Positions 16,192-24,974 of a DNA stretch of 64,000 bases are shown here, in pieces. The position numbers and the translations under genes are program-made. Positions within the stretch are counted from its first letter, which is position 1; every line of letters starts with the position of its first letter. A model generated the notes under the pieces. The model had not been told where the DNA came from and made no database searches. It worked only from the letters and a program-made list of their open reading frames with translations. The DNA is from Rhodovulum euryhalinum (lineage in GTDB: Bacteria; Pseudomonadota; Alphaproteobacteria; Rhodobacterales; Rhodobacteraceae), in assembly GCF_004342445.1 (NCBI RefSeq), contig NZ_SLWW01000010.1, positions 62,001-126,000 on the forward strand. The letters are read 5' to 3'.

Positions 16192-17136
16192 ATGATCCGC
16201 ACGGCAACGATCCTTGCCCTGCTGGCCGCCCCCGCGCTGGCCAGCGAGGACATCCCCGACCAGTATCCCCAGTCGGTGCTCTATTCGAAACCCGTCGAGG
16301 TGATCCCGAACGTCTTCTCGGCGATCGGCGCCACCGCGCCCCCCACCTACGAGAACGCGGGCCACAACAACAATCTCAGCTTCATCGTCACCGGCGACGG
16401 GGTGATCGTGGTCAATGGCGGCGCGAACGCGAAACTCGCCGAGGCGCTGCATGCCGAGATCAAGGCCGTCACCGACCAGCCGGTGCGTCTTGTCATCAAC
16501 GAGAACGGCCAGGGCCACGCCATGCTGGGCAACAGCTACTGGGCGGCGCAGGGGGTGGATATCCTCGGCCATGTCGAGGCGAAGAAGGTGTTCGAGGACA
16601 ACGCCTTCCAGATCCTGGAAGGCATGAAACGCTACGCGAAGGAGAACGCCGAAGGAACCGAGGCGGTCGGCCCCAACCTGACCTTCGAGGACCGCCACGA
16701 CATCGAGATGGGCGGCATGAAGATCGAGGTGCTGTATCTCGGCCCCGCCCATTCCGAAGGCGACGTTTCCGTCTGGCTGCCCGAACAGAAGCTGGTGATC
16801 GCGGGCGACATCGCGTTTCACGAACGCATGCCCCCGATCTTTTCGGAAACCTGTACAAGCTGCTGGATCGAGACCTGGGAAACCGCGTTCGAGCCGCTCG
16901 GCGCGCTCTACGTCATCCCGGGGCATGGCCACCCGACCAACATGGCGCAGGTGCGCCGCTTTACCCACGACTACCTTGTCTATCTGCGCGGCAAGATCGG
17001 CGCGCACCTGGACGCTGGCGGCACGCTGGACGACGCCTATTATGTCGACCAGAGCCCCTATGCGCGCCTCGATACCTTCGAGGAACTGGCGACCAAGAAC
17101 GCGGGCATTGTCTTCACGGAAATGGAGTTCGAATGA
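16192..17136 (+). CDS. Exported MBL-fold protein with degenerate metal motif
   Basis: 314 aa with a signal peptide (MIRTATILALLAAPALASED). The metallo-beta-lactamase fold is evident from NNNLSFIVTGDGVIVVNGG, LGPAHSEGDVSVWLPEQKLVIAGD and VIPGHGHP. His187, Asp206 and His245 of the metal sites are present. The hallmark HxHxDH stretch after VIN reads ENGQGHAMLGN, so both His, the Asp and the last His are Asn105, Gln107, His109 and Ala110. A canonical dinuclear zinc hydrolase is unlikely. It resembles the SoxH/quinoprotein-relay MBL group in overall layout. AGGGAGGA precedes the ATG. The stop overlaps the following thioredoxin-like gene (ATGA). Confidence 0.85.
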   Translation: MIRTATILALLAAPALASEDIPDQYPQSVLYSKPVEVIPNVFSAIGATAPPTYENAGHNNNLSFIVTGDGVIVVNGGANAKLAEALHAEIKAVTDQPVRLVINENGQGHAMLGNSYWAAQGVDILGHVEAKKVFEDNAFQILEGMKRYAKENAEGTEAVGPNLTFEDRHDIEMGGMKIEVLYLGPAHSEGDVSVWLPEQKLVIAGDIAFHERMPPIFSETCTSCWIETWETAFEPLGALYVIPGHGHPTNMAQVRRFTHDYLVYLRGKIGAHLDAGGTLDDAYYVDQSPYARLDTFEELATKNAGIVFTEMEFE

Positions 17137-17693
17137 TGGCCGTCTCGACCCCCATCTGCGATTTCGGCTGGCCGGCCCCCGGTTTCTCGTTGCCGGGCAC
17201 CGACGGGCGGACCTGGACGCTGGAGGATGTGCGCGGCCCCAGGGGCACACTGATCATGTTCATCTGCAACCATTGCCCCTACGTGATCGCGGTGCGCGAC
17301 CGGATCATCCGGGATGCGGCCGACCTGCAGGCGCTGGGAATCGGGGTGGCCGCGATCAGTTCGAACGACGCCGCGGCCTATCCCGAGGACAGCTTCGAGA
17401 ACATGCGGAAGCTGGCCGGGGATCTGGCGCTTCCCTTCCCCTATCTCTATGACGAGGACCAGTCGGTCGCGCGCGCCTATGACGCCGTCTGCACCCCCGA
17501 TTTCTTCGGCTTCGACGCCGGGCTGGGGTTGCAGTACCGGGGCCGGCTGGATGCCTCGCGCAAGCAGGCTGGTCCCCCGGACCTGCGCCGCGATCTGTAC
17601 GAGGCGATGAAACAGGTGGCCGAGACCGGCCATGGACCCGCCGAGCAGATCCCGTCGATGGGCTGCTCGATCAAATGGAAGGACGCCGCGTGA
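17133..17693 (+). CDS. Thioredoxin-fold family protein (redoxin/AhpC-TSA type)
   Basis: 186 aa. The redox motif is CNHCPYV following LIMFI, typical of a cytoplasmic thioredoxin family found beside MBL and HAD genes. Further segments: PGFSLPGTDGRTWTLEDV, ISSNDAAAYPEDS, TPDFFGFD and GCSIKWK at the C-terminus. No signal peptide. Start is ATG 17133, overlapping the previous stop, or the adjacent ATG at 17136. The substrate is unknown. Confidence 0.88.
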   Translation: MMAVSTPICDFGWPAPGFSLPGTDGRTWTLEDVRGPRGTLIMFICNHCPYVIAVRDRIIRDAADLQALGIGVAAISSNDAAAYPEDSFENMRKLAGDLALPFPYLYDEDQSVARAYDAVCTPDFFGFDAGLGLQYRGRLDASRKQAGPPDLRRDLYEAMKQVAETGHGPAEQIPSMGCSIKWKDAA

Positions 17694-18352
17694 AGGCCAT
17701 CATCTTCGATCTCGACGGAACGCTGATCCACAGCGCGCCCGACATCCATGCCGCCGTGAACAAGACCCTGGCCGAAACCGGCGATGGCGAACTGGACCTT
17801 GCCACCGTCGCCACCTTCATCGGGAACGGTGTGCCCGTGCTGATGGAACGCGTGATCGCAGCCCGCGGTCTGGACCCGGCCCGGCACGCGGCGATGACAG
17901 CGACCTTCCTGAAGCATTACGAGGCCGATCCGGCGACGCTGACCACGCTGTATCCCGGCGTCGAGGACGCGCTCGAACAGTTCCGCGACGAGGGTTGGGT
18001 CATGGGCGTGTGCACCAACAAGCCCGAGGCGGCGTCCCGCGCGATCCTGGATGCCTTCGGGATCGGGCATTTCTTCGGCGCGGTGGTCGGCGGTGACACG
18101 CTGGACGTCAGGAAACCCGACCCGGCCACGGCGCTGGCGGTCAAGGAACGCCTCGGCGCCGATGCGGCGGTCTATGTCGGCGACAGCGAGATCGACGCCG
18201 AATGTGCCTGGAAGGCGGGGATGCGCTTTGCCCTTTTCACCGAGGGCTATCACCGTGCCGAGGATGTGGACGACATTCCGCAGGACGCGCGATTCTCGGA
18301 TTTCGACGTTCTGGTGGCTGTCGTTGCGCGGCTGGCCGACGAGTTGCGATGA
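17690..18352 (+). CDS. gph: HAD-superfamily phosphoglycolate phosphatase-like
   Basis: 220 aa from a GTG start that overlaps the upstream stop (GTGA). HAD motif I is IIFDLDGTLIHS with nucleophile Asp and acid/base Asp. Motif II is GVCTNKPEA, motif III the Lys of DVRKPDPA, motif IV VYVGDSEIDAE. Together with the cap this is the Gph pattern, hydrolysing 2-phosphoglycolate from Rubisco oxygenation or DNA repair. Next gene in the operon is CbbY-like, which supports a Calvin-cycle housekeeping role. Confidence 0.85.
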   Translation: MKAIIFDLDGTLIHSAPDIHAAVNKTLAETGDGELDLATVATFIGNGVPVLMERVIAARGLDPARHAAMTATFLKHYEADPATLTTLYPGVEDALEQFRDEGWVMGVCTNKPEAASRAILDAFGIGHFFGAVVGGDTLDVRKPDPATALAVKERLGADAAVYVGDSEIDAECAWKAGMRFALFTEGYHRAEDVDDIPQDARFSDFDVLVAVVARLADELR

Positions 18353-19053
18353 CGCTGAAGGCGCTGATCTTTGACGTCGACGGCACGCTGGCGGAAACCG
18401 AAGAGGCCCACCGGCGCGCCTTCAACGACACCTTCGCGGCCCACGGCCTTGATTGGGCCTGGGGCCGCGAGGAGTACCGGCAGCTGCTGAAGACCACCGG
18501 CGGCAAGGAGCGGATGGGTGCCTTTCAGGCCGGCCTGCCCCCCGGTGCGCGGCATCTGACCGGCGACGAGATCGCGGCATTGCACAGGGACAAGACCGCC
18601 CGCTACGGCGATATCCTGGCCGCGGGCGATCTGGAGTTGCGCCCCGGCGTGGCGGATCTGGTCGCCGCCGCGCGGGCGGCGGGGCTGCGGCTGGCGGTGG
18701 CCACCACCACGAACCTGCCCAATGTCGAGGCGCTGGCCCGCTGCTGCTGGGGCAAGCCCGCGACCGGGGTCTTCGACGTGATCGCCGCGGGCGACGAGGT
18801 GGCGGCGAAAAAGCCCGCGCCCGACGTCTTCGCGCTTGCGCTGAGGCGGCTCGGCCTGCCCGCGGATGCCTGCCTTGCCTTCGAGGACAGCCGCAACGGC
18901 CTGATGTCGGCAATGGGCGCGGGGCTTTCGGTGATCGTCACCCCCAGCGCCTATACCGACCACGAGGATTTCACCGGCGCGGCGCATGTCCTGCCCACGC
19001 TCGACCGCGCGCACTGGCCCGCGCCGCTTGCCACGGCGCTGGCGGGCGGCTGA
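18349..19053 (+). CDS. cbbY: CbbY-like sugar-bisphosphate phosphatase
   Basis: 234 aa HAD hydrolase. ALIFDVDGTLAETEEAHRRAFN is the CbbY signature around the nucleophile. VATTTNLPNVEAL, KKPAPDVFALAL and AFEDSRNGL give motifs II-IV. CbbY dephosphorylates xylulose-1,5-bisphosphate, a misfire product that inhibits Rubisco. The ATG overlaps the gph stop (ATGA), so the two are coupled. No Rubisco gene lies in the window. A related beta-phosphoglucomutase-like phosphatase cannot be fully excluded. Confidence 0.85.
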   Translation: MTLKALIFDVDGTLAETEEAHRRAFNDTFAAHGLDWAWGREEYRQLLKTTGGKERMGAFQAGLPPGARHLTGDEIAALHRDKTARYGDILAAGDLELRPGVADLVAAARAAGLRLAVATTTNLPNVEALARCCWGKPATGVFDVIAAGDEVAAKKPAPDVFALALRRLGLPADACLAFEDSRNGLMSAMGAGLSVIVTPSAYTDHEDFTGAAHVLPTLDRAHWPAPLATALAGG

Positions 19054-19072
19054 GGCCGCAGAACCGGCCCGA

Positions 19073-19345
19073 TCAGCCGCCCAGCGACAGGATCCGCCGC
19101 CCGGTGACCAGCCGCACCTTGGACTCGCGCCGCGAAACCATCGGAATGTAGAAGAACGACGAGAGCGGCGTCGGCCAGTCGGTGTTCAACTGCGTCTTCG
19201 AATTCCTGCGGGATACCATCGGCATTCCGAAGAAACTCGAAAACGGGGTGGCGCCGTTCCGGGAGAGATCCCAGTCGTAATCGGTCATCACGTAGTTGAA
19301 CGGTGCGACGCTCTGGATGAAGCGGGAATCGTGATTGCCTGCCAT
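19073..19345 (-). CDS. Second tandem-motif small protein, paralogue of the 11022-11375 product
   Basis: 90 aa from ATG 19345, preceded by AAAGGAAACCCCC. Residues 33-50 (TPFSSFFGMPMVSRRNSK) and 59-76 (TPLSSFFYIPMVSRRESK) are near-identical repeats 26 residues apart. The N-terminal half carries a looser VAPFNYVMTDYDWDLSR. The motif TP[FL]SS.xG.P.xS is the one seen in the puc-linked protein, whose copy TPFSDILGFPCLSER is the closest. No signal peptide or transmembrane helix, but the repeats are amphipathic and aromatic. It stands alone between cbbY (convergent) and an amidohydrolase. No PpsR-like site was found in the 100 bp upstream. Function unknown; an LH2-associated ribbon is the working hypothesis. 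Confidence 0.7.
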   Translation of the reverse strand: MAGNHDSRFIQSVAPFNYVMTDYDWDLSRNGATPFSSFFGMPMVSRRNSKTQLNTDWPTPLSSFFYIPMVSRRESKVRLVTGRRILSLGG

Positions 19346-19445
19346 GGGGGTTTCCTTTCGCCTGAACCCTGCTCGACTGAAACGCAGGTTACCCCAGCGC
19401 GCGCCGTCCCGGAAGGTGCGCGATTCGCGCAGGCCCGGCCCGGGC

Positions 19446-20612
19446 TCAGGCGGTCGGCATCCGGGCCTCGACGATGCCGGCGAACCACGAGCAGCCAAAG
19501 GGAATCGCTTCGTCCGAGAAGTTGTATTCCGGGTGATGCACCATCGCGGTATCGCCGTTGCCGACGAAGATATAGGCGCCGGGGCGCGCGTTCAGCATGT
19601 AGCTGAAATCCTCGCCCCCCATCATCGGCGGGGTGTCCAGCCGCACCTTGCCCGACACGGCCTCGGCCACCTCGGCGGCAAAGAGCGTCTGGTCCGGGGC
19701 GTTCTCGGTCACCGGGTAACCGCGGCGATAGTCGATCTCGGCCTGCGCGCCATAGGCCCGGGCGGTATGCGCGACGATTTCCTTCAGCCGCGTCTCGGCC
19801 AGCGTGCGCACCCCCTCTTCCAGGCTGCGCACCGTCCCCTTGAGCCGCACGACCTGCGGGATCACGTTGCTCGCCTCGTTGTCGGTATGGAAGGTGCAGA
19901 CCGAGACGACGACCTGTTTCAGCGGGTCGATGCTGCGCGCGGCGATGGCTTGCAGCGCCACGACGATGTGGCTGGCCACCAGCGTCGTGTCGATGCAGTC
20001 ATGCGGTTTCGCGGCGTGCCCGCCCTTGCCGGTCACCGTGATCTCGAAATCGTCGGTCGCGGCCATGATCGGTCCGGTGCGGATCGCGAAATCGCCCACC
20101 GGCAGGCCCGGCATGTTGTGCATGCCATAGACCTCTTCGATGCCGAAGCGCTCCATCAGCCCGTCCTCGACCATGGCGCGGCCGCCCGCGCCGCCCTCTT
20201 CGGCGGGCTGGAAGATCACCACCGCGGTGCCGTCGAAACTGCGCGTCTCGGCCAGGTATTTCGCGGCCCCCAGCAGCATCGCGGTATGCCCGTCATGGCC
20301 GCAGGCATGCATCTTGCCCGGATGCTTCGACGCATAGTCCAGCCCCGTCGCCTCGACGATGGGCAGCGCATCCATGTCGGCCCGAAGGCCGATCGCCCGC
20401 CCCCGGCTGTCGGTCCGGCCGCGGATCACGCCCACCACGCCGGTCCGCCCGATGCCCTCGACCACCTCGTCGCAGCCGAATTCGCGCAGCTTCGCCGCCA
20501 CCAGCGCCGAGGTGCGCGGCAGATCGTACATCAGTTCGGGATGTTCGTGGATGTCGCGGCGCCATTCGGCGATCTCGTCCTGCAATTCGGCGAGGCGGTT
20601 CTTTACGGGCAT
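19446..20612 (-). CDS. M20 family amidohydrolase (hippurate hydrolase type)
   Basis: 388 aa. Start ATG 20612 has CAAGGAGGA upstream. Metal and catalytic residues of the M20D group are visible: HEHPEL, GLRADMDALPI, MHACGHDGHTAMLLGAA, FQPAEEGGAGG, GMHNMPG and GGEDFSYML. These enzymes hydrolyse N-acyl amino acids such as hippurate, or IAA conjugates. Cytoplasmic, no signal peptide. Substrate not predictable. Confidence 0.9.
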   Translation of the reverse strand: MPVKNRLAELQDEIAEWRRDIHEHPELMYDLPRTSALVAAKLREFGCDEVVEGIGRTGVVGVIRGRTDSRGRAIGLRADMDALPIVEATGLDYASKHPGKMHACGHDGHTAMLLGAAKYLAETRSFDGTAVVIFQPAEEGGAGGRAMVEDGLMERFGIEEVYGMHNMPGLPVGDFAIRTGPIMAATDDFEITVTGKGGHAAKPHDCIDTTLVASHIVVALQAIAARSIDPLKQVVVSVCTFHTDNEASNVIPQVVRLKGTVRSLEEGVRTLAETRLKEIVAHTARAYGAQAEIDYRRGYPVTENAPDQTLFAAEVAEAVSGKVRLDTPPMMGGEDFSYMLNARPGAYIFVGNGDTAMVHHPEYNFSDEAIPFGCSWFAGIVEARMPTA

Positions 20613-20949
20613 CCGGGATCCTCCTTGGGGCGGCCGCACGCGATGGCGGCGGCCCCGGTTTCACGATGGGCGAGCGGCCCCTGGCGCACAAGGTGAGCCG
20701 CACCCCGCCCAAGGTCAAGCCGCGCCGGCGGCCAGACCGCGGCGCGAAATAAGAACGCCCGTTCCCGCGCCGCGCCGCGCGCCGGACCGCGGTCCAGCCC
20801 GGATCGCGCCCCGGGACGGCTATCCCCTGCGGCCCCGGTGCCCAGGAACGCCGTTCCCGCCCCAGCCAGGACCCGAGCCCGCCCGCCCCTTGATCGGCGC
20901 GCGGCACCGGGGCATCTGGCCCTTCTGACCCCAGCAGGAGCGCCCGGAC
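20613..20949. other. 337-bp divergent intergenic region
   Basis: Lies between the divergent M20 amidohydrolase and YeeE genes, so both promoters should be here. The only structure noticed is GGACCGCGGTCC (20784-20795), a 12-bp palindrome in very GC-rich sequence. No convincing gene or riboswitch seen. Confidence 0.4.
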
Positions 20950-22029
20950 ATGTTCGAGACCCTCGGCTTTGAAACCCTCACCGCCCGCGACATCGCCCCG
21001 TTCTTCGGGCTGGGTCTCGGCCTGTTGTTCGGCGTGCTGGCGGAAATCACCGGCTTCTGCTTTCGCCGTGCGGTGGCGGGCCCGGCCGACGCGCGCAGGC
21101 CCGCGCTGGGGGTCTGGATGGCGGCGCTCGCCACCGCGATCCTGGGCACGCAGACGGCGGTCGCGGCGGGGCTGATCTCGTTTCAGGGGCACCGCTTCCT
21201 TGCCCCCGACCTGCCCGTGGTGGCGATCCTCGCCGGTGGGCTGATGTTCGGGGCGGGCATGGTGCTGACGCGGGGCTGCGTCGGGCGGCTGACGGTGCTG
21301 ACGGGCGCGGGCAACCTGCGCGCGGCGCTGGTGCTGGTGGTTTTCGCGATCGTGGCGCACGCGACGCTCAAGGGCATCCTGGCGCCGGTTCGGCTGGCCG
21401 CGGGGCAGGCGACGCTGCCGGTGGGCAACTGGGGTCTGGCCGCATTGCCGGGCGGCGCGCTGCCCTGGGCGCTGATCCTTGCCGCGGGGGCGGCGGCGCT
21501 GGCCTGCTGCTCGGGGGCGCCACGGCGGATGCTGGCGCTGGCCGCGGCCCTGGGCCTGCTGGTGCCCGCGGGCTGGATCGGCACCGGCTTCGTCCTGTTC
21601 GACGAATTCGACCCGATCCCGCTGGAGAGCCTGTCCTTTACCGCGTCCGCCGCCGACACGCTGTTCTGGTCGGTCGCGGCCACCGCGATCGCACCCGGTT
21701 TCGGCGTCGGGCTGATCGGCGGCGTTCTGGCGGGCGCGCTTGTCGCCGCGCGGGTCTCGGGCCGCTTCCGCTGGCAAAGCTTCGAGAGCCCGGCGCAGAC
21801 CGGCCGCTACCTTGCGGGCGCCGCGCTGATGGGCGTGGGCGGGGTCCTGGCGGGCGGTTGCACCGTGGGTGCGGGGCTGGCAGGCATCCCGACGCTCGGC
21901 CTCCCGGCGTTGCTCGCCCTGGCCGCAATCGCGGCGGGCGCGCGGGCGATGGATGCCGCCCTCAGTGCTCTACCCCGCGCCGGATCCGCCGGACCATTGC
22001 CCACACGCCCAACACGACAAAGGGCGTAA
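20950..22029 (+). CDS. YeeE/YedE family membrane protein (sulfur-compound transport)
   Basis: 359 aa, about nine to ten hydrophobic segments. The family motifs with buried cysteines are visible: LAEITGFCFRRAVAG, LTRGCVGRLTVLTGAGN, and GVLAGGCTVGAGLAG. In characterised members (TsuA) such cysteines pass thiosulfate through the membrane. ATG 20950 follows CAGGAG. The last 22 codons overlap the 3' end of the convergent DUF3422 gene by 68 bp, giving an Arg/Pro-rich tail that is probably not conserved. Confidence 0.88.
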   Translation: MFETLGFETLTARDIAPFFGLGLGLLFGVLAEITGFCFRRAVAGPADARRPALGVWMAALATAILGTQTAVAAGLISFQGHRFLAPDLPVVAILAGGLMFGAGMVLTRGCVGRLTVLTGAGNLRAALVLVVFAIVAHATLKGILAPVRLAAGQATLPVGNWGLAALPGGALPWALILAAGAAALACCSGAPRRMLALAAALGLLVPAGWIGTGFVLFDEFDPIPLESLSFTASAADTLFWSVAATAIAPGFGVGLIGGVLAGALVAARVSGRFRWQSFESPAQTGRYLAGAALMGVGGVLAGGCTVGAGLAGIPTLGLPALLALAAIAAGARAMDAALSALPRAGSAGPLPTRPTRQRA

Positions 22030-23248
22030 GCAGCGCGGTCAGCAACCCTTTCGAGACCGCCAGCGCATCGGCCAGCGGATAGACCATGTAGGACACCAGG
22101 CTGACCGCGTAATAGCTGATCGCCACCACCGACAGCCCCTCGACCGTGCGTTGCAGCCGCAACTGAAGGTCGGCCCGCCTGTCCATGCTTTCCAGCAGCT
22201 TCTGGTTCTGGGCCGAGCGCTCCACGTCGACCTGCGTGCGCAGCAGGTTCGCCGCCCGGACCGCACGCCGTGTCATGCTGTCCAGCTGCGCCTCGGTCGA
22301 CTTGACGGTGCGCATCGAGGGCTCGTAGCGCCGCATCATGAATTCGCGGAAGGTCTGGCGATAGCCGAACCGCTCTTCGCGCAGGACCTCGATCCGCTGG
22401 TTCACCAGCGCCTCGTAGGCCGAGGTCGCCGAAAAGCGGAAGGCCGTCTGGGCCAGCAGGCTTTCCAGTTCCGCCGACACCGCCAGCAGGTTGCGCAGGG
22501 TCTCTTCGGGCTGGCGATGGCCCACCCGCATCTCGCCCACAAGTTCGGTCAGTTGCGGATCCAGCTCGGCGAGCCGCGCCGACAATTGCCGCGCGCGCGG
22601 CAGGCCCAGCATCGACATCGCCTTGTAGGTCTCGATCTCGGTCAGCCGCTGCACGATCCGGCCGACGCGGCGCTGACCCGTGCCGGGCCGCGCGAAGACG
22701 GCGAACCGCATGTGACCGCCCGGATCGATCCGGAAATCGGTCGCCATGATGCCCGCGTCCTCCAGGATCGACGAGGCGCACAGGCTGTCGGCCACGAACC
22801 ACTCGTTGAGCCGGTCCTCGATGTCCTCGCGCCCCTCGCGCAGTTGCTCGACCCGGATCAGCGCCGAGGTCAGCCGCGCGCCCGGCGCCTTTTCCAGCCA
22901 GTCATCGGGAAACACCTCCCATGCGGCGGGATCGAAGGGCCGCTCGGCGACGCCCGGGGCGAAGATCGTGTAGGTCACGAATTCCGCGTGGCTCTCCCAC
23001 TTGATCTTGTAGCGGCCCATCTGTCCGAAGAAATGCGTGTCGTCGGGCTTGGGATGCTGGGCGCCGTAGCGGTCGAGCAGGTCGATGATATGCGTCCGGT
23101 CCGCGTCGCGGTCGCGGTTCACCGCGTCCCTGGGCGTCTTGATCGCCAGGAACGCCGCGTGACAGGGCGTCTGCAGCGAGGGGAACGGGCGCGCATGCAG
23201 CTCGTTGGTAAGCATGTAGCGCAGCGGATGGTCTTCGATCGGGGCCAT
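21962..23248 (-). CDS. DUF3422 family protein
   Basis: 428 aa. The N-terminus MAPIEDHPLRYMLTNELHARPFPSL and HFFGQMGRYKIKWESHAEF are diagnostic of DUF3422. The central region is helical and coiled-coil-like, and two transmembrane helices near the C-terminus (AISYYAVSLVSYMVYPL and LLTALLTPFVVLGVWAMV) anchor it. Function unknown in all members known to me. The start is set at ATG 23248; longer frames upstream lack similarity. Overlaps the YeeE 3' end tail-to-tail. Confidence 0.9.
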   Translation of the reverse strand: MAPIEDHPLRYMLTNELHARPFPSLQTPCHAAFLAIKTPRDAVNRDRDADRTHIIDLLDRYGAQHPKPDDTHFFGQMGRYKIKWESHAEFVTYTIFAPGVAERPFDPAAWEVFPDDWLEKAPGARLTSALIRVEQLREGREDIEDRLNEWFVADSLCASSILEDAGIMATDFRIDPGGHMRFAVFARPGTGQRRVGRIVQRLTEIETYKAMSMLGLPRARQLSARLAELDPQLTELVGEMRVGHRQPEETLRNLLAVSAELESLLAQTAFRFSATSAYEALVNQRIEVLREERFGYRQTFREFMMRRYEPSMRTVKSTEAQLDSMTRRAVRAANLLRTQVDVERSAQNQKLLESMDRRADLQLRLQRTVEGLSVVAISYYAVSLVSYMVYPLADALAVSKGLLTALLTPFVVLGVWAMVRRIRRGVEH

Positions 23249-23387
23249 GGATGGGGTCTCTGTCTCGCGCGTCTGGTCTAGCTCTAGCGCATGACACCCG
23301 AATGTAAACGCGGCAGGGGGGCGCCCCCACGGCGTATGCAGCCGACCGGGACACCGGGACATGCGGTTGGACCCTTGATCCTTCCGG

Positions 23388-23409
23388 CTTCTTCTTGGCG
23401 GAAATACTC
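23388..23409 (-). repeat. Dispersed intergenic element, copy 1
   Basis: On the minus strand this reads GAGTATTTCCGCCAAGAAG (and a further AAG). It matches the copy at 60407-60428 in 18 of 22 positions. It lies about 115 bp past the pntB stop, on the same side relative to its upstream gene as copy 2. Similar GAGTATTT...AAGAAG elements recur after genes in Rhodobacteraceae genomes. Confidence 0.6.
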
Positions 23410-23524
23410 GAAACCGCACGAAGTGCCAGAAGGCTTGCGCCGAAGGCGCTCGATATGATGACGCGCGGAAAACGGAAACGCCCCGCCTGTGGGCAGGACG
23501 CTCCGGGTGCCGCGCGACGCGTGC

Positions 23525-24958
23525 TCAGCGCAGATGCGCCAGCAGCTTGTCGAGGCTGTCCTTGGCATCGCCATAGAACATCCGCGTGTTCTCCTTGTAG
23601 AACAGCGGGTTCTCGATACCGGAATAGCCCGTGCCCTGGCCGCGCTTGGACACGAAGACCTGCTTGGCCTTCCACACTTCCAGAACCGGCATCCCCGCGA
23701 TGGGCGAGTTCGGATCGTCCTGTGCGGCCGGGTTCACGATGTCGTTCGACCCGATCACGATGGCGACGTCCGTCGAGGGGAAGTCGTCGTTGATCTCGTC
23801 CATTTCCAGAACGATGTCATAGGGCACCTTGGCCTCGGCCAGCAGCACATTCATGTGCCCGGGCAGACGGCCCGCGACGGGGTGGATGGCAAAGCGCACG
23901 GTCTTGCCCTGCTTGCGCAGGTGCTCGGTCAGCACCGACACCGCGTTCTGCGCCTGCGCTACCGCCATGCCATAGCCCGGCACGATGATGACGCTGTCGG
24001 CATCGTCCAGCGCCGCGGCCACGCCCTCGGCCTCGATGGCGATCATCTCGCCCTCGACCGCGGCCGCCGGCCCGCCCGTGCCGCCAAAGCCGCCCAGGAT
24101 CACGCTGACGAAATGCCGGTTCATCGCGCGGCACATGATGTAGCTGAGGATCGCACCGGACGAACCCACCAGCGCGCCGACCACGATCAGCAGGTCATTG
24201 CCGAGGCTGAAGCCGATCGCCGCCGCCGCCCAGCCCGAATAGCTGTTCAGCATCGAGACCACGACCGGCATGTCCGCGCCGCCGATCCCCATGATCAGGT
24301 GATAGCCGATGAACAGAGCCAGCAGCGTCATCAGGAACAGCGCCAGGAAGCCGCCGCCATTGAAGTACCAGACCGCCAGAACCACCGACAGGATCGCCGC
24401 GGTGGCATTCAGCATGTGCCCGCCCGGCAGCTTCTTCGCCGCGCTGTTCACCCGGCCCGCCAGCTTGCCATAGGCGATTACCGACCCGGTGAAGGTCACC
24501 GCCCCGATCCAGACGCCCAGCACCAGCTCGACGCGCAGGATGCCGATCTCGACCGGCGTCTTCTTGGCAAGAAGCGCGGCAAAGCCTTGCAGCCCTTCGC
24601 GCGCCGCGTCGTCCATCGCCAGCACGCGGCCCAGCTCGATATCGGCGTTGAAGCCGACGAACACTGCCGCGAGACCGACCAGCGAATGCATGATCGCCAC
24701 CAGTTCGGGCATCTGGGTCATCTGCACCCGGGTGGCCAGCTGATAGCCCACCGCCGCGCCGCCGCCGATCAGGATCAGCGACAGCGGCCACAGCCCCTGC
24801 CCCGGCCCGATCAGCGTTGCCAGAACGGCGATCGCCATGCCGACGATACCGTACCAGATCGCGCGCTTGGCGCTTTCCTGTCCCGAAAGCCCGCCGAGCG
24901 CGAGGATGAAGAGAACAGCCGCGACCACATAGGCCGCTGTCGTGAAGCCGAATTCCAT
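23525..24958 (-). CDS. pntB: NAD(P) transhydrogenase beta subunit
   Basis: 477 aa. The N-terminal half has about nine membrane helices forming the proton channel (domain II). The C-terminal half is the NADP(H)-binding domain III with [36 protein letters not shown] and [15 protein letters not shown]. Couples hydride transfer from NADH to NADP+ with proton entry, supplying NADPH. ATG 24958 sits 17 bp after the pntA stop, with GGTGGAGAC as ribosome-binding site; a GTG at 24967 is less likely. Confidence 0.97.
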   Translation of the reverse strand: MEFGFTTAAYVVAAVLFILALGGLSGQESAKRAIWYGIVGMAIAVLATLIGPGQGLWPLSLILIGGGAAVGYQLATRVQMTQMPELVAIMHSLVGLAAVFVGFNADIELGRVLAMDDAAREGLQGFAALLAKKTPVEIGILRVELVLGVWIGAVTFTGSVIAYGKLAGRVNSAAKKLPGGHMLNATAAILSVVLAVWYFNGGGFLALFLMTLLALFIGYHLIMGIGGADMPVVVSMLNSYSGWAAAAIGFSLGNDLLIVVGALVGSSGAILSYIMCRAMNRHFVSVILGGFGGTGGPAAAVEGEMIAIEAEGVAAALDDADSVIIVPGYGMAVAQAQNAVSVLTEHLRKQGKTVRFAIHPVAGRLPGHMNVLLAEAKVPYDIVLEMDEINDDFPSTDVAIVIGSNDIVNPAAQDDPNSPIAGMPVLEVWKAKQVFVSKRGQGTGYSGIENPLFYKENTRMFYGDAKDSLDKLLAHLR

Positions 24959-24974
24959 TGTCTCCACCCCTATC

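Noticed and set aside
20784-20795. GGACCGCGGTCC palindrome as an operator
   Set aside because: Short GC-only palindromes are expected at this base composition and no second copy was found near either promoter.
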